This document shows positions 11,945-20,536 of a stretch of 34,522 nucleotides of DNA, in pieces. Under the pieces are notes generated by a model. The model saw nothing but the letters and a program-made list of their open reading frames with translations, had not been told where the DNA came from and did no database searches. The position numbers and the translations under genes are program-made. Every line of letters begins with the position of its first letter. Position 1 is the stretch's first letter. The stretch is from an uncultured Chloroflexota bacterium (GTDB taxonomy: Bacteria; Chloroflexota; UBA11872; UBA12225), in the NCBI GenBank assembly GCA_903836285.1, contig CAILQO010000047.1, forward strand, positions 1 through 34,522. The letters run 5' to 3'.

Positions 11945-13123
11945 CTACTTCCGCGCCGCACTCGCGTGCCGGTCAAACGTCTTCGCCACCGCGTCGGCGT
12001 GCAGGCAAGCCACAACGTGCCCGCCGGCACCTGCCACTCCCGAGCGCGCCGGGTCAACTGTTGCCACTTCCGGGTCGGTTGCCTCGCACTCGTCGGTCCC
12101 GAAAGGGCATCGTGGGCGGAAGGCACACCCGGGTGGCAGATCGATTAGGTCCGGAGGTTGACCTCTGACCGAGTCAAGTGCGCGGAAGTCGCCGGACAGC
12201 GTCGGGACGGCATTGAGTAGCCCGAGCGTGTACGGGTGGTGGGGGTTGTAGAACATGTCAGCGACGGTTCCGCACTCGACGATTCGCCCGGCGTAAACGG
12301 TCGCAACCTGATCGGCAAGCTCGGCCGCCAAGGCGAGATCGTGCGACACGAGTACCAGGGCGAATTGCCGTTCGCCCTTCAGGCGGCGCAGCAGGTCGAT
12401 CACCGTGCGTTGCGTCAGGATGTCCAGCGCCGTCGTCGGTTCGTCAAGGATGATCACCTGTGGGTCCAGCAGCAGGCCCATCGCGATCAGCACGCGTTGG
12501 CGCATGCCGCCGGACAACTCATGCGGATACGACCCAGCGACCCGATCGGCATCGAGTTGGACGAGGCGCAGGAGCTCAAGCGCGCGAGCCTCGGCGGCCC
12601 GCCGGTCGGTCATGCCGTGCGCCTTGGCGACGTCAAGGAACTGGTCGCGCACCCTGATCACCGGGTTCAGCGCGTTCAGCGCCGACTGGAAGACCATCGC
12701 GCACTCGTTCCAGCGATAGTGGCGCAACCCGGCGGCGCCAAGGCGCAGCACGTCGACCGCGCGCGCACCGCGCCGGTAGACCACAGACCCGTCAGTGATC
12801 CGGGCGGCGCGAACCAGCAGTCGCACAAGGGCGAGGGCCACCGTGGTCTTGCCTGAACCGCTCTCCCCGATAAGCGCAAGCGTCTCCCCACGGCGCAAGT
12901 CAAAGCTGATCCTGCGCACTGCCTTCACCGTGCCGCGGCGAACCCGGTACGCCACCGTCAGGTCGCGCACGGACAGCACGATGTCGTCGGGCAGGGTGGA
13001 TGCGTCGATGCGAGCGTCGGTTGCCTGGCCCCACGGCATCCGGAAGGACGACGGGGGGGCGAACACGCCGCGTTCGCCCGGGTCGGGGACCGCATTTCGG
13101 GGCGGTTCGCTGGTGGCGGTCAT
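11945..13123 (-). CDS. Dpp/Opp-type ABC transporter ATP-binding protein (DppD/OppD-like)
   Basis: This is the first ATPase of the importer, 392 residues. Walker A is GESGSGKTT, the signature LSGGMRQRVLIAMGL, Walker B VIILDEPTTALD and the switch region VLVSHDLAL. The oligo_HPY C-terminal region (NPHHPYTLGLLNAVP, CAFRPRCPFGTDEC) is complete. The first 45 residues before IVLSVRDLTVAY are a poorly conserved, probably disordered extension. AGGGGG nine bases upstream of the ATG lies in the 3' end of the permease gene; only four bases separate the two, so translation is likely coupled. Confidence 0.95.
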   Translation of the reverse strand: MTATSEPPRNAVPDPGERGVFAPPSSFRMPWGQATDARIDASTLPDDIVLSVRDLTVAYRVRRGTVKAVRRISFDLRRGETLALIGESGSGKTTVALALVRLLVRAARITDGSVVYRRGARAVDVLRLGAAGLRHYRWNECAMVFQSALNALNPVIRVRDQFLDVAKAHGMTDRRAAEARALELLRLVQLDADRVAGSYPHELSGGMRQRVLIAMGLLLDPQVIILDEPTTALDILTQRTVIDLLRRLKGERQFALVLVSHDLALAAELADQVATVYAGRIVECGTVADMFYNPHHPYTLGLLNAVPTLSGDFRALDSVRGQPPDLIDLPPGCAFRPRCPFGTDECEATDPEVATVDPARSGVAGAGGHVVACLHADAVAKTFDRHASAARK

Positions 13124-13127
13124 CGGA

Positions 13128-14036
13128 TCAGGCCCCCTGGCGCAAGCGCGGGTTGAAGATCTCCTCGAGCGAACGCGCCAGCATGATCAGCGAGAGTTGC
13201 AGGAGCGAGATCGCGACGACCGGGGCGAGGATGTACGCGAGCGCATTCTTGTAGAAGATTGCCCCTCGAACCCATGCCAACTGGAGCATCACGCCCCAGT
13301 TGTTCCCCGACAGCGGGACAAGCCCTAGGAAGATCAGGCCGACCTGCAGGAAGATGGCATTGATCATCCCCAAGGTGAAGCTGATGGCGATGTACCCGCT
13401 CATGCTCGGCAGGATTTGCCGGAAGACGATATGCCCGGTGCCCAGGTCGAGGCAGCGTGCCGCCTCGACGTAGTCGCGTTGACGCAGCGAGAGCACCTGC
13501 GAACGAATGGCACGCATCAGTGCCGGCCATCCCAACGCCGCCAGGAGCACGCCAAGCAACACGATGTTGTTCAGCCGGACGAAGGTTGCCAGGACGAGCA
13601 GGAGCGGGAACTGCGGAATCGTCAGGATGATGTCGGCGATTGCCAGGACCACCGAGTCGAACCAGCCCCCGAGAAATCCGGCAAGTGCGCCAAGCGTCAC
13701 GGCAATCGTGGTGGTGATGAGCGCCGTGGTCGAGGCCACGATGATGATGTCCCGTCCGCCATGCACGATCTGCGAGAAAACGTCGCGCCCCTGGTAGTCG
13801 GTCCCCAGGAGGTACTCGGCCGAAGGCAGCTGGTAGATCTTGTCGAGCTTCGCCTTGGTGTCAATCGGCACGAAGGTCGGGCCAACAAAGGCCACCAGGA
13901 CGAAGAACGTGACGCCGAACAGGCCAATCGCGCCGGACGGGTTCCGGGCGAGGGCAACCAACGTGGAAAGGATTGCGCGCACGGCGCCGAGGCCGGGAAG
14001 GGTCGAGGGTGGTGCGCTGGTCGAGGCGGCGGTCAT
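13128..14036 (-). CDS. Dpp/Opp-type ABC transporter permease (DppC-like)
   Basis: This is one of the two membrane subunits forming the import channel. Its 302 residues have an N-terminal membrane helix (GLFGVTFFVLVAFVGPTFV), the DppC landmark LLGTDYQGRDVFSQIVHGGR, several further helices and the cytoplasmic coupling motif YVEAARCLDLGTGHIVFRQILP. It ends LARSLEEIFNPRLRQGA, typical of the subfamily. GAGGA lies five bases before the ATG. It follows the other permease gene after 32 bases. Confidence 0.94.
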   Translation of the reverse strand: MTAASTSAPPSTLPGLGAVRAILSTLVALARNPSGAIGLFGVTFFVLVAFVGPTFVPIDTKAKLDKIYQLPSAEYLLGTDYQGRDVFSQIVHGGRDIIIVASTTALITTTIAVTLGALAGFLGGWFDSVVLAIADIILTIPQFPLLLVLATFVRLNNIVLLGVLLAALGWPALMRAIRSQVLSLRQRDYVEAARCLDLGTGHIVFRQILPSMSGYIAISFTLGMINAIFLQVGLIFLGLVPLSGNNWGVMLQLAWVRGAIFYKNALAYILAPVVAISLLQLSLIMLARSLEEIFNPRLRQGA

Positions 14037-14068
14037 GGCGTCCTCGCTGGGGTGTCAGGCGTACGTGG

Positions 14069-15148
14069 CTACTGGCCGACCCGCACGCGCGGGTCGACGT
14101 AGCCGTACAGGAGGTCGGCGAGGAGGTTCGCGAAGACCACCGACGCGGTGGTGATCAGGAAGCATCCCTGCATGACCGGGTAGTCACGCCCGCTCACGGC
14201 AGACACGAGGATCGTGCCGATGCCCCGGTACACGAAGATCGACTCAATCAGGACGGACCCCCCGAACACGAAGCCGATGCTCAACGTCAGCTGCGTGAAC
14301 AACGGCAGGATGGCGTTGCGACCAACATACGCGGTGCGGATGCGACCGTCGGTCAAGCCCTTCGCACGCGCGAAGTTCACGTAGTCCTCTTCGAGGGTCG
14401 CCGTCGTCGAGGCCTTCATCGTCAGCATCCACGTCCCCACGGTCGTGACGACGTACGTCAGGATCGGGAGTGCCGCGTGGAAGAGCACGTCCAGCACGAA
14501 CACGAGCGTGAACCCCGGTTGGATACCCGGCGACATCGACCCGCGCATCTTCACGACAGGGAGCAGTTCCCACCGCACGCCGAGGAAGATGATCAGGATC
14601 ATCGCAATCAGGTAGTTCGGGATCGAGTGCAGCAGCGACCCGAACGTCGTCAGCGAGTAGTCGAGGACGCTTCCCCGCCAGTACGCCATCAGTGCCCCGA
14701 GGATGATCCCGAGGCCAAAGCTGATGAACAGCGAGATCCCGACACAGAAGAGCGTCCACGGCAGGAAGGCAACGATGATGGACGTGACCTTGACGCCTTG
14801 GGACTTGATGGACGTCCCGAGGTCACCTTGGGCGAGCTTCCCGAGGAACGAGAAGTACTGCAGGTAGACCGGTTGGTCGAGGTCGATTGCAAACAGTGAT
14901 GCCGCTTGGTCGCGGGCTTCGGCGTACGGCAGCTGGTACTGGGCGATCAGCTGCCCGATGAACTGCTCCACCGGGTTTCCGGGCATCAGGCGCACGAGGA
15001 AGAAGGTCATCGTGGCCACGGCCCAGATGGTGAGAACCGCCTTGCCGATTCGTCGGGCGACGTAGTTGTCGGCGAGGGCGCGCCACCCCTCGAAAAGTGA
15101 TGCACGGGCATCGGCTGGCTTCGCGAGGGTCGGCGACGCTGCGACCAC
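14069..15148 (-). CDS. Dpp/Opp-type ABC transporter permease (DppB-like)
   Basis: This is the second channel subunit, with about six membrane helices. Landmarks are FFLVRLMPGNPVEQ, GDLGTSIKSQGVKV, the EAA-like loop YVNFARAKGLTDGRIRTAYVGRNAILP and IFVYRGIGTILVSAVSGRDYPVMQG. The track starts it at a GTG at 15202, but that codon lies in the loop of a large hairpin and has no good ribosome-binding site. I prefer the GTG at 15148, which has GAGGAGG eight bases upstream and gives 359 residues. Family members normally begin shortly before the first membrane helix, which agrees. It is second in the operon, after the binding-protein gene. Confidence 0.9.
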   Translation of the reverse strand: MVAASPTLAKPADARASLFEGWRALADNYVARRIGKAVLTIWAVATMTFFLVRLMPGNPVEQFIGQLIAQYQLPYAEARDQAASLFAIDLDQPVYLQYFSFLGKLAQGDLGTSIKSQGVKVTSIIVAFLPWTLFCVGISLFISFGLGIILGALMAYWRGSVLDYSLTTFGSLLHSIPNYLIAMILIIFLGVRWELLPVVKMRGSMSPGIQPGFTLVFVLDVLFHAALPILTYVVTTVGTWMLTMKASTTATLEEDYVNFARAKGLTDGRIRTAYVGRNAILPLFTQLTLSIGFVFGGSVLIESIFVYRGIGTILVSAVSGRDYPVMQGCFLITTASVVFANLLADLLYGYVDPRVRVGQ

Positions 15149-15176
15149 GTTGGCGGCCTCCTCGGCGAAGGGGGGT

Positions 15177-15222
15177 GACCCTTGGGCAGGCGGTAGATCC
15201 ACCTACCGTCCACCCAAGGGTC
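15177..15222 (-). promoter_or_regulatory. Large intercistronic hairpin after the binding-protein gene
   Basis: GACCCTTGGG (15177-15186) pairs perfectly with CCCAAGGGTC (15213-15222). After a two-base mismatch, GGCGGTAG (15189-15196) pairs with CTACCGTC (15203-15210), including one G-T pair, leaving a six-base loop. In total 18 of 20 positions pair. It lies between the binding-protein stop and the permease start, with no U-tract downstream. In importer operons such structures commonly stabilise the binding-protein message or limit read-through; that role is inferred here. Confidence 0.7.
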
Positions 15223-15234
15223 GTGCACAGGCGT

Positions 15235-17013
15235 CTAGACGGACTGCAAGGTCCCGTCAAGCATGAGCATGATCACGAAGGAGTCGGCGTACGGGCTGTT
15301 GTCGAAGATTGGATCGCCGACTGCTGGCCAGCCCTTGACGCGGAAGCCCTCGGGGGCCGGGTTGTTGCCCAAGCGCTCGTACTGCGGGATGTTCGGCAGT
15401 AGCTCGTTGTAGGCGAGGGCAAGCTTGCTGATCAACTCCTTCTGAGCATCCTTGTCCAGACCCTGGGCCGAGGCGGTGACCATGGCGTCAAGGTCGACCT
15501 CACCACCGAGTGCATCGACCTTCTGGATCAGCGGGTACGCCATGCCCGGGCCGGCCCCGGCGGGCGTGTTCCACGTCACCAAGTCTGCGACGAATGCGAA
15601 ATGCGGGTGCGGGTTGCCCGACCCCCACCCCTGGATCACCATCTGGAAGTTGCCCTGCTGCGTGTCAGGCGTCAGCTGGGTGAAGGTGATCAGGCGGACG
15701 GTCGTCTTGATGCCGAACGCCGTGAGCTGCTCCGCGATGGCCTGCGCGAGGGCCGAGTTGTCGGCGTACTCCGCCGGCACGGTGACCTCGTACTCCATCC
15801 GCTCGCCGTCCGGGCTGACCCAGACGCCGTCGCTGCCCTTCTTGTAGCCCGCGCCGGTCATCAGCGCCTCGGCACCGGCGAGGTTGTACTCGTACTTGTT
15901 CAGCTTCCCGATCTGGTCAGGCGTCATCCACTTGTCAACGAGGCGGTCCGAGAACCCAGCCATGAACTTGGGGGGTTCGGCCGATTCGCCGAGGGCGGCG
16001 GCGGCACCGATGTCCCGCTTGATGGCATGGGCGATCGCCTGGCGGACGGCCTTCGGTGCAATCGCCGGCATCTTGGCGTAGTTGAAGTACAGCGCCGGGC
16101 CAGCGTATGTCGGCGGGCGAAGCACGCGGAACCCGAGATCCTTGAACGCCTTCTCCGTTGCCGGGGGGAAGCCGTGGGTCGCGTAGTCGACCTCCTTCGA
16201 GAGGACGATTGGGGTGACGGTCGGCGTCTCGCCGTTGTAGAGGATGATTGAGTCGAACGAGACGGTCTTCGCGGCCCAGCTGCTGGCGTTCTTGACGAGC
16301 GACAGCTGTGCTTCCGTCATGTTCTTCTGGTCGATCATGAACGGTCCAGTGACGACCTGGCTCTTCGGACGGAACTCTGAGACGTCTTTCCGTAGCGCCT
16401 TCCACTCGTCGGAGTCCGCTGTCTTGCCCGCGTTCACAATGTCGCGGACCTTGTTCGCCCATTCACCGTAGATTGAACTTGGCCGGATGTTCATCCGCAG
16501 CACATAGCGCTCAACCGTGGTCGTCGGCTTGGACATGATGAAGTTGACGGTGTAATCGTCCGGCGTCTCGACGCGGTCGAGGTAGCGCCAGACGACGTTG
16601 TTCAGCAACTTCTGGATCATGAAGGTATTGACAACGTCCTTCGATCCGAAGCTGCTACCGTCGCTCCACTTGGCACCCTGGCGGAGCTTGACCTGGAACG
16701 TCGCCTTCTCGGCGTTGGTCTCCCAAGCGGTTGCCATGAGGGGCATCCAGGAGTCCTTCGCCCAGTAGTACATCGCGAGCGGCATCTCCATCAGGTCGTA
16801 GTAGATGCCGAGGTTGAGGTTGCCGGTGGCGTAGCTGTTGTAGTGCCCGGTTGGGGGCAAGTCGAACGGCCACGCGCCATTGAAAGACTTGCCTGCCATG
16901 CCGTATTGCGCCGACGCCGTCGCGGGCACGGCCCCCGCCGCCGCGCCGAGCACCGCCCCGGCGAGGCCGATGGCCTGCCGACGGCGGACAGCCAAGGTGT
17001 TGTCTTGGATCAT
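15235..17013 (-). CDS. Dpp/Opp-type ABC transporter substrate-binding protein (SBP family 5)
   Basis: This extracytoplasmic receptor feeds the importer encoded downstream. From the ATG at 17013, which has GAAGGGG five bases upstream, it has 592 residues; the track start adds 20 implausible residues. The N-terminus carries RRRQAIGLAGAVLG, a possible Tat motif, and ATASA before a likely signal-peptidase I site after residue 35. There is no lipobox Cys, which is odd if the cell has a single membrane. Family 5 features are ATAWETNAEKATFQVKLRQGAKWSDGSSF (quoted in part), VNTFMIQKLL, and APKAVRQAIAHAIKRD. Peptide, oligosaccharide or other ligands are all possible. A 201-base gap separates it from a divergent gene. 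Confidence 0.92.
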   Translation of the reverse strand: MIQDNTLAVRRRQAIGLAGAVLGAAAGAVPATASAQYGMAGKSFNGAWPFDLPPTGHYNSYATGNLNLGIYYDLMEMPLAMYYWAKDSWMPLMATAWETNAEKATFQVKLRQGAKWSDGSSFGSKDVVNTFMIQKLLNNVVWRYLDRVETPDDYTVNFIMSKPTTTVERYVLRMNIRPSSIYGEWANKVRDIVNAGKTADSDEWKALRKDVSEFRPKSQVVTGPFMIDQKNMTEAQLSLVKNASSWAAKTVSFDSIILYNGETPTVTPIVLSKEVDYATHGFPPATEKAFKDLGFRVLRPPTYAGPALYFNYAKMPAIAPKAVRQAIAHAIKRDIGAAAALGESAEPPKFMAGFSDRLVDKWMTPDQIGKLNKYEYNLAGAEALMTGAGYKKGSDGVWVSPDGERMEYEVTVPAEYADNSALAQAIAEQLTAFGIKTTVRLITFTQLTPDTQQGNFQMVIQGWGSGNPHPHFAFVADLVTWNTPAGAGPGMAYPLIQKVDALGGEVDLDAMVTASAQGLDKDAQKELISKLALAYNELLPNIPQYERLGNNPAPEGFRVKGWPAVGDPIFDNSPYADSFVIMLMLDGTLQSV

Positions 17014-17214
17014 CGCTACCCCTTCACGTTCGATCCGGCGGGTGCCGGGCCTGACGCAGCGTCGTCGCAACACCGTGCGACCACTGGTACGGGCGCTTCC
17101 GGCACCGCCGCACGCCCCCAGATGTACGGCAATGTAGCATCAAGTAGGGCCACCTCGCATCTGCGGGTAGTTCACGCCTGTGCTGGTGCCCGGCGGTACG
17201 CCCCGGAGGTTGCC

Positions 17215-18048
17215 GTGCGGAAGTCGATCATGGCGGGCATGTTCCCGCCGAACACTCCACTCGTCGACCAGTTTCACCTCGCTGCCGGCGCAGGCTTCGC
17301 TGGGATCGAAATCTGCCTCGCACGTGAGGGCTTCTTCTCTGTCGATGGCGACCCTGCCGACGTCGATGCGGTCGCACGTCTCGCGCACGACACCGGCCTG
17401 ACGATCTCCGGGATGCTTGCCGGACCACTGGGCCACGTGCCACCGACCTCCAATGAGGAGTCGGCGCGCATTGAGGCTCGTCGGATCGCCCGGCGTGCCA
17501 TTGAGGTCGCGGCGTCCCTCGGCGTAGACACCCTCCTCGTCGTGCCGGGCCGGGTCGAGGTCGATGTCCCGTACGGCGTTGCTTGGGAACGGGCAATCGC
17601 GTTCGTACGCGACCTCGTACCGGACGCCGAACGGCACGATGTCCACCTCGCCATCGAAAACGTCTGGAACCGGATGATCTACACACCGGTCGAGATGCGC
17701 CATTTCATCGAGACGGTGGGCCATCCGCGGGTCGGCGCGTACTTCGATGCGGGCAACCACGCGGCCTTTGGGTGGCCGCACCACTGGCCGCCCGTCCTCG
17801 GCAGCCTGATCCGCCGCGTCCATGTGAAGGGTTTCAATACGAACGCCGGTGCGACGTGGCCGGGCTTCGTCCGCCTTCTGGACGGCAACATCGACTGGCC
17901 CGCCGTAATGGCGTCGCTGCGGGCCATTGGGTACGACGGGTGGGTCACGCTTGAGGTTGGGGTCGGTGCCCCGGATCAGACGCACGATGAGCTTGTGCGT
18001 CGGTTGCGTGAGTACTCGGCGGACATGGACGCGCTCCTCGCGATGTAG
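17215..18048 (+). CDS. Sugar phosphate isomerase/epimerase (xylose isomerase-like TIM barrel)
   Basis: This AP-endonuclease-2/xylose-isomerase-like barrel protein probably isomerises, epimerises or dehydrates a sugar, inositol or keto-sugar with a divalent metal. Its 277 residues fit the family. Expected metal ligands are visible in LAIENVWN, YFDAGNHAAFG, RRVHVKGFN and VTLEVGVG. I start it at the GTG at 17215, which has GGAGG five bases upstream and gives the usual N-terminus; the track start at 16843 overlaps the binding-protein gene antisense. It is followed 64 bases later by a Gfo/Idh/MocA dehydrogenase on the same strand, a pairing common in inositol and keto-sugar catabolism. The substrate is unknown. 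Confidence 0.88.
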   Translation: MRKSIMAGMFPPNTPLVDQFHLAAGAGFAGIEICLAREGFFSVDGDPADVDAVARLAHDTGLTISGMLAGPLGHVPPTSNEESARIEARRIARRAIEVAASLGVDTLLVVPGRVEVDVPYGVAWERAIAFVRDLVPDAERHDVHLAIENVWNRMIYTPVEMRHFIETVGHPRVGAYFDAGNHAAFGWPHHWPPVLGSLIRRVHVKGFNTNAGATWPGFVRLLDGNIDWPAVMASLRAIGYDGWVTLEVGVGAPDQTHDELVRRLREYSADMDALLAM

Positions 18049-18064
18049 ACGTCGTGCCTCCACA

Positions 18065-18089
18065 CCCCCGTGCCGGACGGTACCGGGGG
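18065..18089 (+). promoter_or_regulatory. Intercistronic hairpin
   Basis: CCCCCG (18065-18070) pairs with CGGGGG (18084-18089) and TGCC pairs with GGTA around a GGAC loop, with one bulged C and one G-T pair. It lies between the isomerase and dehydrogenase genes, before the latter's ribosome-binding site. No U-tract follows. Function is inferred only from position. Confidence 0.4.
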
Positions 18090-18112
18090 GAGTCGACCGG
18101 AGAAGAACTGAG

Positions 18113-19189
18113 ATGGACGCAGTGGGCTTCGCCGTCTTCGGCTACGGCTTCATGGCGACGGCGCATATCGAGGCGCTTCAGGCGCTTGAGGGCGCGCGCG
18201 TGGTGGTGGTCTGCGGGCCGCGCCTTGACCGCGCGCAGGAGGTTGCGGACGCCCACGGGGTGCCGTTTGCCACCACGTCGGCCGACGAGGCGCTTCGCCT
18301 CTCTGGCGTTGATGCCGTGGTGATCGATACGCCCGATGCGTTCCACCACGATCTGGTCATCGCCGCGGCGGCGGCCGGCAAGCATGTTTTTTGCGAGAAG
18401 CCGCTCGCCACGAACCTCGAAGACGGCGTTGCGATGGCCGACGCCGTGCGCCGGGCCGGTGTGCGCTCGATGATGGGCTTCTCGACACGCTTCTCGCCGC
18501 TCACGATTGCCATCCGCGACGCCATCGCCGCGGGGGCGATCGGCAGGCCGTTCCATGTGCACGCGCAGTCGTTCAGTGCCGGACTGTTGGCTGCGCAACC
18601 GAGATGGTCATGGCGCACCGACAAAGCGCGGTCGGGCACTGGCGTCATCGGCGACATCGGGGCACACGCCCTGGACACCTGCCAGTTCCTGCTCGGCCCG
18701 ATCACCGCCGTGGCGTCGTCGCTCCACACCTGCATCCCCGAACTGGTGGACCCGTCCACGGGCGAACGCCACCGGCAGGAGGTCGACGACGACACCGTCC
18801 TGTTAGTGCGGTTCGCGTCGGGCGCGCACGGCAGTGTCGCCCTCTCCCGCGTCGGGGCCGTTCACGCGTCGTACCCGATCGGGCGCCGCCACATGCTGTT
18901 CAGTGGATCAGGTGGTGGACTGCTCTGGGAGAACGGCGTCGCCACCCTCTACCCGTACGGCGGCGACCCACGCCTGATCGAGGGTGAACCGCCGTTGTGG
19001 GGCGTCGATCACCACGAGTTCATTGTCGGGTGGGGGCGCCAGAACCTCGTGCCGTTCCTGGACGCCATCCGGACGGGTACAGACATTGCGCCAACCATCG
19101 GCGACGGCTTGCAGACCCAGGCGGTCCTCGACGCCGCCGTGCGGGCCGCTTCATCTGGCCGGTGGGAGACGGTCGCCGCGACGCAGTGA
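18113..19189 (+). CDS. Gfo/Idh/MocA family oxidoreductase (first of four)
   Basis: This is an NAD(P)-dependent dehydrogenase of 358 residues, probably acting on a sugar, inositol or related polyol. The Rossmann half starts at FAVFGYGFMATAHIEAL; HVFCEKPLATNLEDG is the EKP motif with its catalytic Lys, and GDIGAHALDTCQFLLG carries the Asp/His typical of the C-terminal half. The ATG at 18113 follows GGAGAAG; the track start at 17927 overlaps the isomerase gene. It ends 22 bases from the convergent DUF6807 gene. Confidence 0.92.
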   Translation: MDAVGFAVFGYGFMATAHIEALQALEGARVVVVCGPRLDRAQEVADAHGVPFATTSADEALRLSGVDAVVIDTPDAFHHDLVIAAAAAGKHVFCEKPLATNLEDGVAMADAVRRAGVRSMMGFSTRFSPLTIAIRDAIAAGAIGRPFHVHAQSFSAGLLAAQPRWSWRTDKARSGTGVIGDIGAHALDTCQFLLGPITAVASSLHTCIPELVDPSTGERHRQEVDDDTVLLVRFASGAHGSVALSRVGAVHASYPIGRRHMLFSGSGGGLLWENGVATLYPYGGDPRLIEGEPPLWGVDHHEFIVGWGRQNLVPFLDAIRTGTDIAPTIGDGLQTQAVLDAAVRAASSGRWETVAATQ

Positions 19190-19211
19190 TCGAAGGCGAC
19201 CTGACCGTGCG

Positions 19212-20492
19212 CTATGCGGTGATGGTTGCGGTTGGCGCTCGCTGGTACGACGATGCCTGCGCGGCGACCTTGCCGTCGATCGCGTCGCCGCGATGCACGT
19301 ACGTCCGCCACGTGAAGGCAAACGGCCCGTGGGGCGCCTCGGCGGGCGGATAAAACGACAAGGTGATCTGGCCGGTGCCCGGCCCGTTCGGTCCCATCGA
19401 TCCGGCGTACCTGCCCACCTCGTGCGGGAAGCCGTTGTTGGTCGGGTGGTCAAAGATGGCGATTCCTTGCCAAGGCCCGTCTCCCGGCCCCTCACGGAAC
19501 GGACGCGCGCCTGGTTGGTCGACGAGGACCTCGGGCGGCCCTGCCGGTGGCGGGTACGGCGGGTCGCCCGAAGGGCCGCTTCCGTCAACCCACGCGGCGC
19601 GATAGGCGCGCGGGGCGCCCGGTGGTGTCGGGACCGTCACGCCAGCACTGTTCGTCATTGCCCCGTGGTGGGGGATGTCCATGTCGGATGGCAGGCGCAG
19701 GGCGACGATCAATGGCCCACGCCCGCGGTCGCGGATCCACGCCATCTCGACGGTCGTGTCGATGAAGCGCGCCCCTTCAGAGGCCCACCAGAAGCGCAGG
19801 GTGCGCCACTCCTCGGCGAACGGGTTGCCGAAGGTGTCGACCCACGTCAGGTCGTGGGCGACCTCGCCGTAGACCGGACCGCTGACGATGCGCCTGAAGC
19901 CGCGGTGAATCATCCGCCCGCCGGGACCGTACGGTGGCTCATCCCAGTCCGACCAAATGTTCACGGATCCGTCCTCGCTGTGCCCGCCGTAGGCAAGGCC
20001 GAGGCCAGTGTGGTGCGGGTGGTCGGCAGATCCTTGCCCGCGCACAACGCTTGCGCCCGCTGGGCCAATCACCGGCCAGAGGTACGGACGGCGCCCACCG
20101 AAGACGTGGTACGACGTGAACGGTTGCCCGCCGACGCGCACGACGGCGCGGTCGAGTTTGGTGGTGACCTCGACCGGCCATGGAGGCGTGGTGGCGTCGG
20201 GGGCGTGCGGCAGGATGTCGAGGTGGCGGGTCGTGCCGGCGACCAAGCGCCCCGGCAGGACAAAGCGAAGCACCGAAACAGTGGCGTCGTACTGCGCCAC
20301 GATGATCCCACCGGGGCCACCGGGCGCGTCGGTGTCGTGGAGGAGGACGGCGGCGGCGTCGGTTGGCCCGTGGGAAGCGACGCCAGATGTGCCGGGCGCG
20401 GCGGCGTTGATCTGATCTGGAGCGATGGACACCTCGACGAGAGGGGACTCGTGGTCGTAAACCCCGGCGTGGACAGCAAGGGTCATTGGCAC
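19212..20492 (-). CDS. DUF6807 (PmoA-named) family protein
   Basis: The protein, of 426 residues, matches the family once labelled methane oxygenase PmoA (now DUF6807). Recognisable parts are FTSYHVFGGRRPYLWPV, DHPHHTGLGLAYGG, VNIWSDW, GEVAHDLTWVD, EEWRTLRFWWASEGARFID and GIAIFDHPTNNGFPHEV. Members are predicted beta-rich and cluster with Gfo/Idh/MocA enzymes in sugar-degradation loci; no reaction is established as far as I know. The PmoA name is misleading: there are no membrane helices or methane monooxygenase features. The GTG at 20492 has GGGAGG seven bases upstream; ATG at 20486 is an alternative. No signal peptide is seen, so it is probably cytoplasmic. It is divergent from the SDR gene. 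Confidence 0.85.
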   Translation of the reverse strand: MPMTLAVHAGVYDHESPLVEVSIAPDQINAAAPGTSGVASHGPTDAAAVLLHDTDAPGGPGGIIVAQYDATVSVLRFVLPGRLVAGTTRHLDILPHAPDATTPPWPVEVTTKLDRAVVRVGGQPFTSYHVFGGRRPYLWPVIGPAGASVVRGQGSADHPHHTGLGLAYGGHSEDGSVNIWSDWDEPPYGPGGRMIHRGFRRIVSGPVYGEVAHDLTWVDTFGNPFAEEWRTLRFWWASEGARFIDTTVEMAWIRDRGRGPLIVALRLPSDMDIPHHGAMTNSAGVTVPTPPGAPRAYRAAWVDGSGPSGDPPYPPPAGPPEVLVDQPGARPFREGPGDGPWQGIAIFDHPTNNGFPHEVGRYAGSMGPNGPGTGQITLSFYPPAEAPHGPFAFTWRTYVHRGDAIDGKVAAQASSYQRAPTATITA

Positions 20493-20536
20493 CGGCAGGA
20501 CCTCCCGGCGCCGTCGTGGTTGGGCCTAACGACCGT

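Noticed and set aside
19212-20492. Methane monooxygenase subunit PmoA
   Set aside because: Only the historical family name fits. There are no membrane helices or copper-site motifs and no pmoB or pmoC neighbours.
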